NCBI RefSeq assembly: GCF_001857945.1
Contig: NZ_CP017770.1
Coordinates: 3,100,001 to 3,164,000, forward strand
Reading direction: 5' to 3'
From: Paenibacillus crassostreae
Lineage (GTDB): Bacteria; Bacillota; Bacilli; Paenibacillales; Paenibacillaceae
DNA length: 64,000 nucleotides
Both the position numbers and the translations under genes were made by a program. Below the pieces are notes generated by a model. That model was not told where the DNA came from. It did not search any database and saw only the letters and a list, made by a program, of their open reading frames with translations. Of the stretch, positions 1-8,209 are shown one piece after another (the stretch's first letter is position 1; the number at the start of each line of letters is the position of its first letter).

Positions 1-438
1 TTTCTTGTAGCGAAACAACTATTCTTAATCAAAGATTTCGAGAAATTCGATCAATTTATAAATGTCATGAGATCATCTGAATTGATCAATCAGTTGGCTA
101 ATTACTTCTATAAATTGAATCTAACGGAGATGGCATTGAATTATTACTCAATTCTACTGTCGGAACAGCAACTGGATTTCACAAGCTTGGTGAATTTGGG
201 AAGGTATCATGTTAATCAACATTATTACGAGGATGCTGCGGGATTTTTCGGTGAAGCCGTAATGCTAGAGCCTAAGACTAAAAATCTATATTATTCATTA
301 ATACGATATGCTAATAAGGAAAGAAAATCCCAATATATAACAAAATTTAGTGCGGAATTTCCACAATTCGTTGATATAATATTTGTACGAGATTTCATTA
401 ATCAAGAGAAGAAACAAATAAAGGGTGGCCATTTATGA
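1..438 (+). CDS. TPR-repeat protein, C-terminal part (5' end outside window)
   Basis: The reading frame is open from base 1, so the gene starts before the window; 145 codons are visible. The visible part has TPR-like helical pairs, with Leu/Tyr/Ala spacing around LVNLGRYHVNQ and EDAAGFFGEAVMLEP. No catalytic motif is visible. The stop overlaps the next gene's start (ATGA at 435-438), which implies translational coupling to a GT2 glycosyltransferase. By analogy with its neighbours, where TPRs sit at the C-terminus of GT2 enzymes, this is probably the tail of another glycosyltransferase-TPR protein, but that is inference. An ATG at 67 is internal and lacks a good ribosome binding site. Confidence 0.7.
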   Translation, partial: FLVAKQLFLIKDFEKFDQFINVMRSSELINQLANYFYKLNLTEMALNYYSILLSEQQLDFTSLVNLGRYHVNQHYYEDAAGFFGEAVMLEPKTKNLYYSLIRYANKERKSQYITKFSAEFPQFVDIIFVRDFINQEKKQIKGGHL

Positions 439-1175
439 GTGTTTCTGCAGCAATGATCATCAAGAATTCAGAACGATGTGTTTCAAGGTGCTTGGATAGT
501 ATTTTAACTGCTGTAGATGAAATTATTGTTGTAGATACAGGTTCAACAGATCGTTCTATTCAAATTGTAGAGTCTTATGTGCAGAAATACGACCATGTGA
601 AGTTGTTTCATTTCGAATGGGTTAATGACTTTTCAGCTGCACGAAATTATTCACTAGACCAAGTGAGCAATGAATGGGTATTTATTGTTGATTCTGATGA
701 TGTATTACCATTGGAGGATCACCATAAAATTAGATCTTACGTGGATTCAATGAATTCTATAGGTCAAAAATGCGTTTATGATATTATCTATGATAATACG
801 GTTGCTGGGGAAATTGTGGAGGTTATCCCTGTGGGATATGTTCGTCTATTCCCTAGTAATTTACGGTATAAGGATATGATTCATGAACAAATAACATTTG
901 GTGATATACCTAGAATTCAAAGTGATATTCATTTATTGCATGATGGATACGATATCAATTTGGTTGATATTAAAGCTAAAAAAAAGCGAAATATTGAACT
1001 ATTAATAAAAAATTTAGGTGAGGACAATGATAATGCTAGATTATGGTTACATCTAGGTAGAGAAATGAGTGTTATTGATAAGGAAAAAGCAACTCGCTAT
1101 TTAAATATTGCTCAATCTAAAGCAAACAATCCTGAATTACTCAACTTGATCATCAAAGAGAAAAACAGTCTGTGA
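435..1175 (+). CDS. GT2 family glycosyltransferase with short TPR-like tail
   Basis: A 246-residue GT-A fold glycosyltransferase. Visible motifs are AMIIKNSE at the N-terminus, VVDTGSTD at residues 32-39 (nucleotide-sugar binding) and IVDSDD at 84-89 (metal-binding DxD equivalent). The family transfers a sugar from a nucleotide donor to an acceptor in the cytoplasm. The C-terminal third (KNLGEDNDNARLWLHLGRE) resembles the TPR linker found in protein-O-glycosylating GT2 enzymes. It overlaps the upstream TPR gene by 4 bp and ends at a bidirectional terminator. Donor and acceptor cannot be read from sequence; flagellin or another surface protein is the contextual guess. Confidence 0.85.
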   Translation: MSVSAAMIIKNSERCVSRCLDSILTAVDEIIVVDTGSTDRSIQIVESYVQKYDHVKLFHFEWVNDFSAARNYSLDQVSNEWVFIVDSDDVLPLEDHHKIRSYVDSMNSIGQKCVYDIIYDNTVAGEIVEVIPVGYVRLFPSNLRYKDMIHEQITFGDIPRIQSDIHLLHDGYDINLVDIKAKKKRNIELLIKNLGEDNDNARLWLHLGREMSVIDKEKATRYLNIAQSKANNPELLNLIIKEKNSL

Positions 1176-1227
1176 TTTTTGAAATTGTCGTTTGCTGTTA
1201 TTCTAAAACATTATTTTTAGCGTAAAC

Positions 1228-1290
1228 AAAAAAACGTTCCTTTTAGTGAAATGGAAGTATCAACAACCATTTCCTATAGAGCGTTTTTTT
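1228..1290. terminator. Bidirectional rho-independent terminator
   Basis: An imperfect hairpin with A-run and T-run flanks (AAAAAACG ... CGTTTTTTT; inner stem GTGAAATGG / CCATTTCCT). It sits between a plus-strand glycosyltransferase and minus-strand tagD, so it can end transcription from both sides. Confidence 0.75.
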
Positions 1291-1319
1291 GTGTACTCAA
1301 TATTTCGTGAACCAAGGAT

Positions 1320-1709
1320 TTATTTCTGATTAAGCTCTGTTTTGATTGAAGTCGTAGATATATCAGGTGTTCTTTCAAGGTACACTACTTGGCAAAAGGG
1401 TTTTAATTCGTCAAACTTACCAGCCCAGTCATCCCCCATGACAAACACATCAATATTTAATTGCTCTATGTCAATCTGTTTTTGCTCCCAGTGTTGTTCA
1501 GGTATCACTTCATCCACATATTTAATAGCTTCAAGCATCATTTTACGCTTTTCGTAAGAGAAGTAAGCTTTCTTTTCTTTAATAGAATTGAAATCATCTG
1601 TTGAAAGAGCAACGGTTAGATGATCGCCAAATTCTTTGGCGCGTTGAAGCAAGAGTATATGGCCATAATGGAGCAAGTCAAATGTTCCGTAAGTGATTAC
1701 CTTTTTCAT
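1320..1709 (-). CDS. tagD: Glycerol-3-phosphate cytidylyltransferase
   Basis: 129 residues, the usual size for TagD/GCT. It makes CDP-glycerol from CTP and glycerol-3-phosphate. The nucleotidyltransferase signature HxGH is present (H14-Y-G-H17 within GTFDLLHYGH), and the C-terminal ISTTSIK motif is intact. The start has a perfect AAGGAGG site, which overlaps the stop codon region of the upstream glycerophosphotransferase gene, so the two are an operon with the transferase first. In Bacilli TagD supplies wall teichoic acid synthesis. Here it is embedded among protein-glycosylation-type genes, so its CDP-glycerol may instead feed the adjacent transferase to modify a glycan (inference). Confidence 0.93.
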   Translation of the reverse strand: MKKVITYGTFDLLHYGHILLLQRAKEFGDHLTVALSTDDFNSIKEKKAYFSYEKRKMMLEAIKYVDEVIPEQHWEQKQIDIEQLNIDVFVMGDDWAGKFDELKPFCQVVYLERTPDISTTSIKTELNQK

Positions 1710-1721
1710 AGAATATCCTCC

Positions 1722-3221
1722 TTACCTCGTAGTGTTTAATGAAGCAAGTTTATCATTCAATAAGGCCGTCATATCAGGACGTGAGCTTTGTCTTAAAGAT
1801 TCTTGATAATGTTGAACCGCAAGCTTTAGATCTCCAATCATTTCATATACATAACCCAGGTTGTACAGAAGGTCTTCATCCCAAGGGTAGTGCTGGTGTC
1901 CTGCCTGGAAGGATTTGATTGCTTCTTGTGGATCGTTATTTAACAAATGCAACATGCCATTCATAGAGAAGATATCAGGATCAGGTGAGTTGCTTTCCAG
2001 GTATTGTTGAATAGCTTCATTTGCTTGTGCGAGATGTCCCTGCTCGATAATTTCTTGGATTTTATGCTTAATTTGTTGTTGTAGTTCACGATGTTGCAAT
2101 GATATTTCACGTCTGTGGTAGATTTCATCGTTATTTTCCTGAATATATCGATCTATTACTTCCCAAATTCTTATAGAAGAGTGCTGATCCTGATATTTGT
2201 GGGTTAGATTAAGAATTGTTTTTCTATCGTGACTATACCACGTAGGTTCCTCCAAATATTGAGCGATTGTATCTTGTAGCTCTAGTTGTGTATCGATCTT
2301 AGGTCCTGGTGTCCAGAAGTCGTATGGCTCAAACAATAAACCGCGATTCGCTCTATAATCGTCTAAGTCTGTAGGTAAGAATATCACTGGGCGATCTAAC
2401 AGTAGATAGTCGATATACACGGATGAATAATCAGTAAGTAACATATCTGCTGAACCAAGTACATCATAGAGGTCCATACCTGCTTTTTCTAAATGTTTGT
2501 CGTTCAAGGTATAGATACGCTGTGTAGAGAGCTCCTGTAATTCATTAGCGAAATAATTTTCCTCAAAAGGGTGAAGCTTGATGATCAGCGTGATGTTATT
2601 CAGCTGCAAGAACTCCAAGAGTTGACTCTTATTGAAGTCGGAAAGTCCGAAGAGATTACTAAAGTTCTTTCCACCTTCTTTTTTATCTGGAGTAATAATA
2701 GAATTCCGGAATGTAGGCATGAAGAAAATAACCGTCTCCGCAGCATCCTTCCATTGGGGAAGTACTTTCGTTAAATTATCTCTGCTGTTCCCTGCAAATA
2801 GAGCATCATTTCTAGGGACACCGGTGATGTGATATTGATGTATACGTGCACCGTTACAAGCATTCATTGCCGTATTGTATAACGTAGAATAAGACATAAT
2901 CATATCTACATTAGACCAATAATTTCGAATATGTTCATCTGATGCTTCTTCTTGTTTATCCATCTTGGCCATACCCTTGAGAGGGAAGCCATGCCACAGC
3001 TCAATATTCACCTTGTCATTTCTAGGAACGTGTTCACCGTGGGTTGTTATATAAACATCACTATGATTCAGATTGCGATTATATCGTGCTTCAAGCGGTG
3101 AAAGTAGCTCAATCTCATATTTTCTTCTCAGTTCTTCGTTGGCAGCATGATAAAGGTAATAATTATTTGAGCCGGAAGAAGATGTATGGAACATCGTAAT
3201 TTTAATTTTATCAGTAGTCAT
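1722..3221 (-). CDS. CDP-glycerol glycerophosphotransferase-like protein with C-terminal TPRs
   Basis: 499 residues from the ATG at 3219-3221, which has AAAGGA 6-7 nt upstream; an ATG 15 nt earlier lacks a site. Residues 1 to about 365 are a TagB/TagF-type Glyphos_transf domain with WHGFPLKGM (76-84), KLHP (215-218) and TDYSSVYIDYLLLDRP (263-278). The family transfers glycerol phosphate from CDP-glycerol. Residues about 385-495 are TPR repeats, which classical TagF does not have. It is shorter than polymerising TagF, so a priming or single-addition activity is possible. Paired with tagD, it suggests glycerol-phosphate decoration of a surface glycan. A sigma-D-like promoter lies just upstream. 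Confidence 0.85.
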   Translation of the reverse strand: MTTDKIKITMFHTSSSGSNNYYLYHAANEELRRKYEIELLSPLEARYNRNLNHSDVYITTHGEHVPRNDKVNIELWHGFPLKGMAKMDKQEEASDEHIRNYWSNVDMIMSYSTLYNTAMNACNGARIHQYHITGVPRNDALFAGNSRDNLTKVLPQWKDAAETVIFFMPTFRNSIITPDKKEGGKNFSNLFGLSDFNKSQLLEFLQLNNITLIIKLHPFEENYFANELQELSTQRIYTLNDKHLEKAGMDLYDVLGSADMLLTDYSSVYIDYLLLDRPVIFLPTDLDDYRANRGLLFEPYDFWTPGPKIDTQLELQDTIAQYLEEPTWYSHDRKTILNLTHKYQDQHSSIRIWEVIDRYIQENNDEIYHRREISLQHRELQQQIKHKIQEIIEQGHLAQANEAIQQYLESNSPDPDIFSMNGMLHLLNNDPQEAIKSFQAGHQHYPWDEDLLYNLGYVYEMIGDLKLAVQHYQESLRQSSRPDMTALLNDKLASLNTTR

Positions 3222-3266
3222 GCGAGATCCTTTCATAATACGGGTTTTAATCTTTATATATTTATT

Positions 3267-3294
3267 ATATCGGTTAAATGAGTGAATGAATAAA
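3267..3294 (-). promoter_or_regulatory. Sigma-D-like promoter for the glycerophosphotransferase-tagD operon
   Basis: Read on the minus strand: TTTA (3291-3294), 16-nt spacer, ACCGATAT (3267-3274). The -10 matches the B. subtilis sigma-D consensus GCCGATAT at 7 of 8 positions; the -35 (consensus TAAA) is weak. An overlapping TATAAT could also serve sigma-A. The start codon is about 46 nt downstream. Confidence 0.5.
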
Positions 3295-3354
3295 GGGGAA
3301 TATACTTAGTACGGTATTGGGAAAAGATTCAAACTGTATATTTTAGTAGAAAGC

Positions 3355-3382
3355 TTTAGTAATTCGACAAAATAGCCGATAT
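3355..3382 (+). promoter_or_regulatory. Sigma-D-like promoter for the glycan operon
   Basis: A perfect sigma-D -10 element, GCCGATAT, lies at 3375-3382. TTTA at 3355-3358 is 16 nt upstream in the place of TAAA. The first gene begins at 3418, giving a leader of about 30 nt. The -35 is weak but has the same sequence and spacing as the divergent promoter at 3267-3294, and motA has the same 16-nt spacing. This points to co-expression with late flagellar genes. Confidence 0.6.
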
Positions 3383-3417
3383 TAATATTAAAAGTTATCA
3401 AAAGGGGTATTAATATT

Positions 3418-4485
3418 ATGAAACAAACGCTATCCCTAGTCATGATTGTCAAAAATGAAGAGAGCACACTGGAACGTTGTTTGAGTAGCATTGTATCCTC
3501 TGTCAATGAAGTTGTAATTGTAGATACAGGATCAACCGATAGTACCAAACAAATTGCATTAAAATATGGAGCATTGATATTTGATTACCAATGGAATGGT
3601 GATTTCGCGGAAGCGAGAAATTTTGCATTATCGAAGTCCACAAGTCAGTGGAATCTTGTATTGGACGCGGATGAGTACATTTCTAATAATTGTGGAAACG
3701 TTATACAACAATTCATAAAAGGTGAACCTGCAATAGGAAGAGTAAAGATAGTGGATAAGTTTATGGGATCCGATGGGATTAGTTTTGAACAAAACTATAT
3801 TTCCAGACTGTTACCCTCTTCTTGTCGGTACATGGGGAGAATACACGAACAAGTGGTGTCGAATCTTCCGCGTATTATTGTAGATGTTGAAGTACAACAT
3901 GACGGTTACTTTCAACAGAAAAAGTCGGATCGAAATATACCAATTCTCAAACAAGAGATTACAGATAATCCGAATAACCCATATTACCATTATCAAATCG
4001 CTAAAGAATATCGTGGATTAGAAAATCATGAGGATAGCTACCTTCATTTAAAGAAGGCTTATTCATTAATAACCCATAAAGAAGGATATGCACCGAGCCT
4101 AATAGTTAATTTTATGTATGCGATTATGTCCTCAGGTCATTTGTCAGATGGTTTAGTAGTTATTGAGAACGAAGAAGAATTTCTTAAGAGTTTTGCGGAT
4201 TTCCAGTTTGTATCAGGCCTATATTTGTTAGAATTGATTCTCAGTAACCCCGATCAGTATGGTAAGCTACTTCCTTATATCGAACGTTTTTACTTATGTG
4301 CTATAGAAATTGGAGAAACGGGCCTAGAAGGCAGTGTTATAGGTACCGGAAGTTTTGCAGCACATCATAATTTGGGTGTGTTCTACGAAGTGGTTGGAAA
4401 TATTCAAAAGGCAAAAGAGCAATATGTGAAGGCAACTGCATATGATTATAAACCTTCGCTTGATAGATTAATTAATTTAGGATAA
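3418..4485 (+). CDS. GT2 glycosyltransferase with C-terminal TPRs
   Basis: 355 residues. The GT-A domain occupies about residues 1-110, with MIVKNEE at the N-terminus, VDTGSTD (35-41) and VLDADEY containing the DxD (83-85). The rest (about 170-350) is TPR-like, with NPYYHYQIAKEYRGL and AAHHNLGVFYEVVGNIQKA. It is the first gene behind the GCCGATAT promoter, with an AAAAGGGG ribosome binding site. GT2-TPR fusions are known in bacterial protein glycosylation, where TPRs are thought to hold the protein acceptor. It resembles the enzyme at 435-1175 but has a longer repeat tail. The substrate is not determinable from sequence. Confidence 0.85.
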   Translation: MKQTLSLVMIVKNEESTLERCLSSIVSSVNEVVIVDTGSTDSTKQIALKYGALIFDYQWNGDFAEARNFALSKSTSQWNLVLDADEYISNNCGNVIQQFIKGEPAIGRVKIVDKFMGSDGISFEQNYISRLLPSSCRYMGRIHEQVVSNLPRIIVDVEVQHDGYFQQKKSDRNIPILKQEITDNPNNPYYHYQIAKEYRGLENHEDSYLHLKKAYSLITHKEGYAPSLIVNFMYAIMSSGHLSDGLVVIENEEEFLKSFADFQFVSGLYLLELILSNPDQYGKLLPYIERFYLCAIEIGETGLEGSVIGTGSFAAHHNLGVFYEVVGNIQKAKEQYVKATAYDYKPSLDRLINLG

Positions 4486-4529
4486 TAGTGGGTACGATAT
4501 TAAATCATACATAGGAAGTGGGTAATTTA

Positions 4530-6287
4530 ATGAAAAGGACAAGTATAATTATATTAACATATAACAAACTTGAATTTACTCTCGATTGCATTCAAAGTAT
4601 CAGAGATTTCACTGAGTCAGGAACCTACGAAATCATAGTTGTGGATAATAACTCAACGGATGGGACACGTGAGTGGTTGTCGGAACAAAATGACATCATT
4701 ACAGTATTCAATAATGAGAATGTAGGTTTCCCGAAAGGTTGTAACCAGGGCATGGAGATAGCAAGTGGTGACACTATATTGCTACTGAACAATGATGTGA
4801 TTGTAACAGAATATTGGTTGGAAAATATGCTACTAGGGTTATATAGTTCAGATGAAGTGGGAGCTGTGGGACCTGTTAGTAACGAATGTCCATATTATCA
4901 GAGTATTGAAGTTAACTATAAAACGATAGATGATATGCAGAATTTTGCCAAACAATTTAATGCTCATAATCCGAGTAAATGGGAACAACGACTTAAGTTA
5001 ATTGCCTTTTGTATGCTTATCAAACGGGAAGTCGTTAATCAAATTGGTTTTTTAGATGAAATTTTTACACCAGGCAATTTTGAAGACGATGATTATTCCT
5101 TTCGCATCATGCAGGCTGGTTATAAGCTTTTATTATGTAAAGATACTTTTGTTCATCATCATGGGCATGCAACTTTTGATGAGAATACTTCTGAATTTCA
5201 TCAAATTATGCAAAATAGTGCTAGGGTATTTAAGGAAAAGTGGGGATTTGATTCAAGATATTCCACTTACATCAGAAGCGATGTCGTTAATTTAATGGAC
5301 ACTCATGAGCCTAGCGAGAATATAAAAGTTTTAGAAATTGGTTGTGCTTGTGGTGGGACCCTTCTTGAAATAAAAAATCGATATAAAAACGCAGATCTGT
5401 ATGGTATTGAACTGAATGAAAACTCCGCAGAGATTGCCTCGCTATTTGCTAATGTAAGTGCTTCTAATGTTGAACATCAGCTAGAGTTTGATCCTGATTT
5501 TTTTGATTATATCATTCTTCCTGATGTGTTGGAACACTTGAATGATCCCTGGTCAGTACTGGAAAACTTGAAGAAGTATCTTAAGCAGAATGGAAAGGTT
5601 CTAGCAAGTATACCTAATGTTATGCATTATACTGTTCTGCGTGATACTTTATTGGGTCGTTGGAATTATACAGATGCGGGTCTACTAGACCGGACCCATT
5701 TAAGGTTTTTTACATTATATGAAATTGAACAAATGTTTAAAGGCGCTGGATTTATTGATATGAGTTACAACGGTAAAATACTTGCCATTCCGAAGGAAGA
5801 TGAAGAATGGATTTCAAAGTTAATTAGTGTAGGTAGTTCGAGGTTAGAATATCAATATAAGGTTTATCAATATATGGTTAAAGCTGTGAAGAATGACCCG
5901 ATACATGAAGTAGGTCAAATATTGAGTGTTATTGGTAAAGCTCTTGATCGGGAAGTTGATATAGAGAGAGTCATAAGCCTATTAAAAGAAGATACAATCT
6001 CATATGAAGAGATTATTAAGTCCATTGAATTATTTTCAAAGAATAAACCGGAAGCTTACAACTATGTAGCTATTAAATTGTATGGAGAAGGATTATTTGA
6101 TGGGGTTATCCCACTATTATCCAAGTCATTATCTATAGATACAGATCACAAGGATTCATTATACAATATGGGATTTATCCTTTATGAAGCTAACGAAATA
6201 GAATTGGCCTTAAGTTATCTAGAAAGAATAGGTGACAAAGATAGTGGTACACTCGAATTAATAGATAAGATTATGTCGGTACGCTAG
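4530..6287 (+). CDS. GT2 - SAM methyltransferase - TPR fusion protein (copy 1, intact motifs)
   Basis: 585 residues from the ATG at 4530; a GTG at 4518 lies inside the GGAAGTGGG site and was rejected. Domains: GT2 (about 1-235) with VVDNNSTDGT starting at residue 37 (Asp39) and the LLNND metal-binding motif (Asp89). Next comes a class I methyltransferase (about 262-420) with motif I EIGCACGG near 267, then LPDVLEHL and DRTHLRFFT. TPR-like repeats (about 510-585) follow. One chain could add a sugar and methylate it. It is the first of three tandem paralogues (4530, 6351, 8210) and keeps all expected catalytic residues. Likely role: methylated glycan on flagellin or another surface protein (inference). 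Confidence 0.85.
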   Translation: MKRTSIIILTYNKLEFTLDCIQSIRDFTESGTYEIIVVDNNSTDGTREWLSEQNDIITVFNNENVGFPKGCNQGMEIASGDTILLLNNDVIVTEYWLENMLLGLYSSDEVGAVGPVSNECPYYQSIEVNYKTIDDMQNFAKQFNAHNPSKWEQRLKLIAFCMLIKREVVNQIGFLDEIFTPGNFEDDDYSFRIMQAGYKLLLCKDTFVHHHGHATFDENTSEFHQIMQNSARVFKEKWGFDSRYSTYIRSDVVNLMDTHEPSENIKVLEIGCACGGTLLEIKNRYKNADLYGIELNENSAEIASLFANVSASNVEHQLEFDPDFFDYIILPDVLEHLNDPWSVLENLKKYLKQNGKVLASIPNVMHYTVLRDTLLGRWNYTDAGLLDRTHLRFFTLYEIEQMFKGAGFIDMSYNGKILAIPKEDEEWISKLISVGSSRLEYQYKVYQYMVKAVKNDPIHEVGQILSVIGKALDREVDIERVISLLKEDTISYEEIIKSIELFSKNKPEAYNYVAIKLYGEGLFDGVIPLLSKSLSIDTDHKDSLYNMGFILYEANEIELALSYLERIGDKDSGTLELIDKIMSVR

Positions 6288-6350
6288 TATTCCCGTTCTC
6301 TATTAATGAAAGAAATAAATATTTTAAATAAGGGGTTGGAGAAAGCGGAT

Positions 6351-8129
6351 ATGTCGAAACGTAATCAGTATGAACAAACAAGAACTAATATAATAATTCT
6401 GACGTATAACAAACTCGAATATACACAAACATGTATAGAGAGTATTAGAAGATATACAGAACGTGGTACCTATCAGATCATAATAGTAGATAACTGTTCG
6501 ACGGATGGAACAAGAGAGTGGTTAGCTGATCAGACAGACATATTAACGATATTTAATGAAGAGAATGTGGGCTTTCCTAAAGGGTGTAATCAAGGGATAG
6601 AATTAACATCCTCAGGTGATATTCTGTTACTGAATAATGATGTGCTTGTTACAGAAAACTGGCTAGCCCTCTTACAGGAGTGTCTTCACAGTTCGCCAGA
6701 TATTGGTGCTGTAGGTCCTACCCATAATGGTGAAGTATCTGTGAATTATAATACGGCAGATGAGCTTTGGGATTTTGCAAGATCATATAATAGTAACGAT
6801 TCATCTAAATGGGAGAAAAGACTAAAATTAATAGGGTTTGCTATGCTAATTAAGCGTAATGTGGTTGAAGATATTGGTCTGTTAGATGAGCGGTTTAGTC
6901 CTGGTAATTGTGAGGATACTGATTATAGTTTTCGCATAATCCAGAACGGGAAAAAAATCATATTCTGTAATAATGTATTTATTCATCATTATGGTTCTGT
7001 CTCCTTTGGTGAAATGAAAGAGACATACACAGTATTGCTAGAAGAAAACCGTAAAAAGTTTGTCGATAAATGGGGTTTCCATTCATATTTAGATTCAGCA
7101 ACCAGACATGATCTGATATCTCTAATTGATGATAGAGATCATTCTGAACAATTCTCTGTCTTGGATGTAGGATGTGGCTGTGGGGCTACATTGTTGCAAC
7201 TTCGGAATTTATATCCGGAGGCAAAACTATATGGAGTTGAGCGTAATCCCCAAGCAGCTGCAATTGCTGCAGAAATTGCCAACGTTACAACAGCGGATGT
7301 AGAAAAACTACTGTATTATCCAGAACAATATTTCGATTATATTTTTTTAGGTTCTGTTTTAGAAGAGTTAATGAATCCGTTGGAGACCTTAATCAAATTA
7401 AGAAAATATTTGAAAATAGATGGGCAAATTATTGCTAGTATTTCTAATGTAATGCATTACAACGTAATACACTCTTTGTTAGATGGTAACTGGACCTATA
7501 GTAATACTGGTCCGCTAAGTCATAATAATCTACGTTTTTTCACACTATCTGAGAGTGTGAAGTTATTTAATTCTTCTGGATTCAAGAGCATACAATACTT
7601 CCCTGTAACTAGGAAAGTAATTAACGAAATGGAAGAATGGGTTAATAATATTGCAAGGGCTACTTCTGTTCTGGAGAAGGAGCAAATGCTTGCTACTCAT
7701 TATTTATTTAAAGTGAATAATTCTAGTGAGTATTTATTTGAACGAAGATTAATTGAGATAAGTAATGGAATAGATAATGAAGAAAATTTGTCTTATATCC
7801 TAGAAGGTATGGAGAATAACGAAATTAATATTACCATTCTAGTGAGCGCTATTTCAAATATGAAAGTTGATAAGCAAGGACTTTTCAATTATCTCGCACG
7901 TGCTTTTTATCGTCATGGATTATTTGATGATATCATTCCGTTGTTGAATGCATCTCTTGAAATTGATAACACTCACCAACTGACATTGTTTAACTTTGCT
8001 TATATACTTCATCAGGTTGGAGCGGATCAGGAGGCATTAACGTTCTTAAATATGATGAATGAGAAAGATAGTGAATCTGAGCTCTTATTAGCAAGTATCA
8101 ATAGTAATTTGAATATATCGCGAGTCTGA
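6351..8129 (+). CDS. GT2 - SAM methyltransferase - TPR fusion protein (copy 2)
   Basis: 592 residues from the ATG at 6351, which has a GGAG site about 9 nt upstream; the ATG at 6306 has none. It is collinear with copy 1: GT2 domain with VDNCSTDGT and LLNNDVLV intact, a methyltransferase with motif I DVGCGCGA near residue 270, and a TPR tail. The methyltransferase has drifted. Copy 1 has LPDVLEHL, while here it reads LGSVLEEL, so the His of the usual LEH motif is lost, and DRTHLRFF has become SHNNLRFF. GT activity looks preserved; methyltransferase activity is uncertain. It probably arose by tandem duplication with copies 1 and 3. Confidence 0.84.
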   Translation: MSKRNQYEQTRTNIIILTYNKLEYTQTCIESIRRYTERGTYQIIIVDNCSTDGTREWLADQTDILTIFNEENVGFPKGCNQGIELTSSGDILLLNNDVLVTENWLALLQECLHSSPDIGAVGPTHNGEVSVNYNTADELWDFARSYNSNDSSKWEKRLKLIGFAMLIKRNVVEDIGLLDERFSPGNCEDTDYSFRIIQNGKKIIFCNNVFIHHYGSVSFGEMKETYTVLLEENRKKFVDKWGFHSYLDSATRHDLISLIDDRDHSEQFSVLDVGCGCGATLLQLRNLYPEAKLYGVERNPQAAAIAAEIANVTTADVEKLLYYPEQYFDYIFLGSVLEELMNPLETLIKLRKYLKIDGQIIASISNVMHYNVIHSLLDGNWTYSNTGPLSHNNLRFFTLSESVKLFNSSGFKSIQYFPVTRKVINEMEEWVNNIARATSVLEKEQMLATHYLFKVNNSSEYLFERRLIEISNGIDNEENLSYILEGMENNEINITILVSAISNMKVDKQGLFNYLARAFYRHGLFDDIIPLLNASLEIDNTHQLTLFNFAYILHQVGADQEALTFLNMMNEKDSESELLLASINSNLNISRV

Positions 8130-8209
8130 TGGGCAAGGAAAATTATTCGTTATTTTGAAATATATTTCATCAGAAAATGTTGGTAATTCGATACTAAAGG
8201 GGTCTATAA

